DNA of 64,000 bases from Blastobasis lacticolella (Eukaryota; Arthropoda; Insecta; Lepidoptera; Blastobasidae): positions 19,064,501 to 19,128,500 of the forward strand of contig LR990046.1 in assembly GCA_905147135.1 (NCBI GenBank), in the 5' to 3' direction. A program made the position numbers and the translations under genes. This document shows positions 62,928 through 64,000 of the stretch, piece after piece. Numbering within the stretch: position 1 is the first letter of the stretch; the number at the start of each line of letters is the position of its first letter. Under the pieces are notes generated by a model. That model was not told the origin of the DNA and did no database searches. It worked only from the letters and a program-made list of their open reading frames with translations.

Positions 62928-62945
62928 CTTTATTTTTATTTTATT
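62928..62945 (-). terminator. polyadenylation signals of the convergent gene
   Basis: The + strand reads CTTTATTTTTATTTTATTG, so the minus strand has overlapping AATAAA motifs. They would serve the last exon at 63281-63535. Confidence 0.45.
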
Positions 62946-63279
62946 GAGGATCACTAACAATTTATGCATTCATTACATTAGCATTACACAGATTTTGACT
63001 TACAAACTTAGCTTAGTGCTAAATTACTTTAATCTGACCACAGCATGCATTTCATTAGCAGTACATAAAAATTAACAGTACATAAAAAATATTTTTACAA
63101 AATTTTGTGAAATATTGTAGATTAACATTAACACTATAAGCAAATAATATTTTTAAGATACAAATTCATATTTATACAAAACAGAAATTAATTATTAAAC
63201 TCATTAACAGAATATGAGTAGGTAACACTATAGAAACTTAAAAAACCTAAAATAGCTTTCATTTATAGGAAAACCCTCA

Positions 63280-63535
63280 CTTGGTAGTTGCTTCAGTTAT
63301 ATCAAGCACATGTCTGATCCTGCATGTAGTACTGCTGCCACCTCTGGGATGGATCAGCAAAATATCAACTGGAGTCTTTGGATTTAGTGGAAGTGCAAAG
63401 AAGATAATTTGTAACCGGCAATTGATTGAAGCTAATCCGCAAAGCTTCGAGCATCGACGTAGGATTACATTTCGAATAGTGTGCGAAGCAGTTACATGAC
63501 GAAGTATACAATATTTCCTAAAAGGTACACTGGTA
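63280..63535 (-). CDS. putative last exon of an unidentified gene
   Basis: An acceptor-like GTACCTTTTAG precedes an open frame of about 84 residues from 63535 down to the TGA near 63280. It includes KYCILRHVTASH, CRLQIIFFALPLNPKTPVDI, LLIHPRGGSS and a C-terminus ending EATTK. It is not a recognised transposon piece, its frame is not repeated elsewhere, and AATAAA motifs lie downstream at about 62940. The rest of the gene is outside or undetected. The family is unknown. Confidence 0.4.
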
Positions 63536-63797
63536 TACTGGTATACCGAGGTATACTGCATGTACCATCCTACTGAATGAAAGCAGCTGAATTCTATAAT
63601 TATACCTGTGGCCCTAACGCACATAATGTAAGATCACAAGAAAATCAGAAGAAGCAGGATATGTAACTGGATCGTAGCCTATACAGGTGAGGGTAGGATT
63701 ATTTTTAGATTCCAATTTTTACTGCAGTATAGTATTGCGAGAGAAGAATAGAGAAACGTATCGTCGTCGATTTCATGGGTTCAGTTGCTAACAGTTC

Positions 63798-63902
63798 CAT
63801 TGCAATAAAGTAAAACTATTAAATCGATCATACAATTTCAAAAGTAACAATTTCAATCATTGAAATCAGAGAATTTTTAGCAACATCGTTACGTAATTAT
63901 TT
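63798..63902. repeat. MITE-X right-half copy
   Basis: AGTTCCATTGCAATAAAGTA, ATCGATCATACAATTTCAAA and CATCGTTACGTAATTA. It starts at the same internal point as 39963-40074. Confidence 0.5.
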
Positions 63903-64000
63903 AAAGTGAATGAAACTAAAACCTATAACAACATTCCCATTTGCTCAAATAGGCCAGTTAAAAAACTATTCTAATCCATTTAAAAAACCAACACCCTCAT

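Overview
The window looks like lepidopteran (moth or butterfly) nuclear DNA. It is AT-rich, has short coding exons with GT-AG introns, and is saturated with non-LTR retrotransposon remains, tRNA-headed SINEs ending in (GAT)n-like tails, and fold-back MITEs. I found no functional tRNA, rRNA or CRISPR array and nothing bacterial. All intron-exon structures were assembled by eye from splice signals, reading phase and protein-family patterns; no search was run.

The most important content is a host gene on the + strand that was not obvious from single ORFs. Fifteen short exons between 21733 and 51540 join in consistent phase into 2,043 nt (680 residues plus stop). Exons 3-14 follow the SLC6 (sodium:neurotransmitter symporter) order from TM2 to the C-terminal W-G-P motif. 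The exon at the TM1 position has a His-rich segment instead of the Na+-binding motif, TM6 is equally degenerate, and the Asp-Ser of TM8 is gone. The scaffold is therefore kept while the ion and substrate site is not. Its introns are packed with LINEs, SINEs and MITEs, yet the inferred frame is intact.

Layout. 1-6.1 kb: a nearly intact LINE (LINE-A, minus) whose ORF1/ORF2 overlap carries a canonical -1 slippery heptamer. 6-21.7 kb: repeat-rich intergenic DNA with several nested insertions that have readable target-site duplications. 21.7-51.5 kb: the SLC6-like gene; its introns hold a CR1-type LINE with a PHD finger but no RT (LINE-B, minus), a 5'-truncated I-like LINE with RNase H (LINE-C), a deleted LINE with a hairpin at its frame break (LINE-D) and a long LINE with an intact RT but a damaged ORF1/ORF2 junction (LINE-E).

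51.5-64 kb: a cluster of small cysteine-rich genes. One is a secreted-peptide-like gene on the minus strand (two six-cysteine domains, first exon not found). Two Cys/Gly-rich genes are arranged head to head, each with a TATA box. One last exon of unknown family (minus) converges on the second of these. SINE-A, repeat-Q and the RTE 3' ends share GAT-type tails, which suggests that the RTE machinery spread the two short families.
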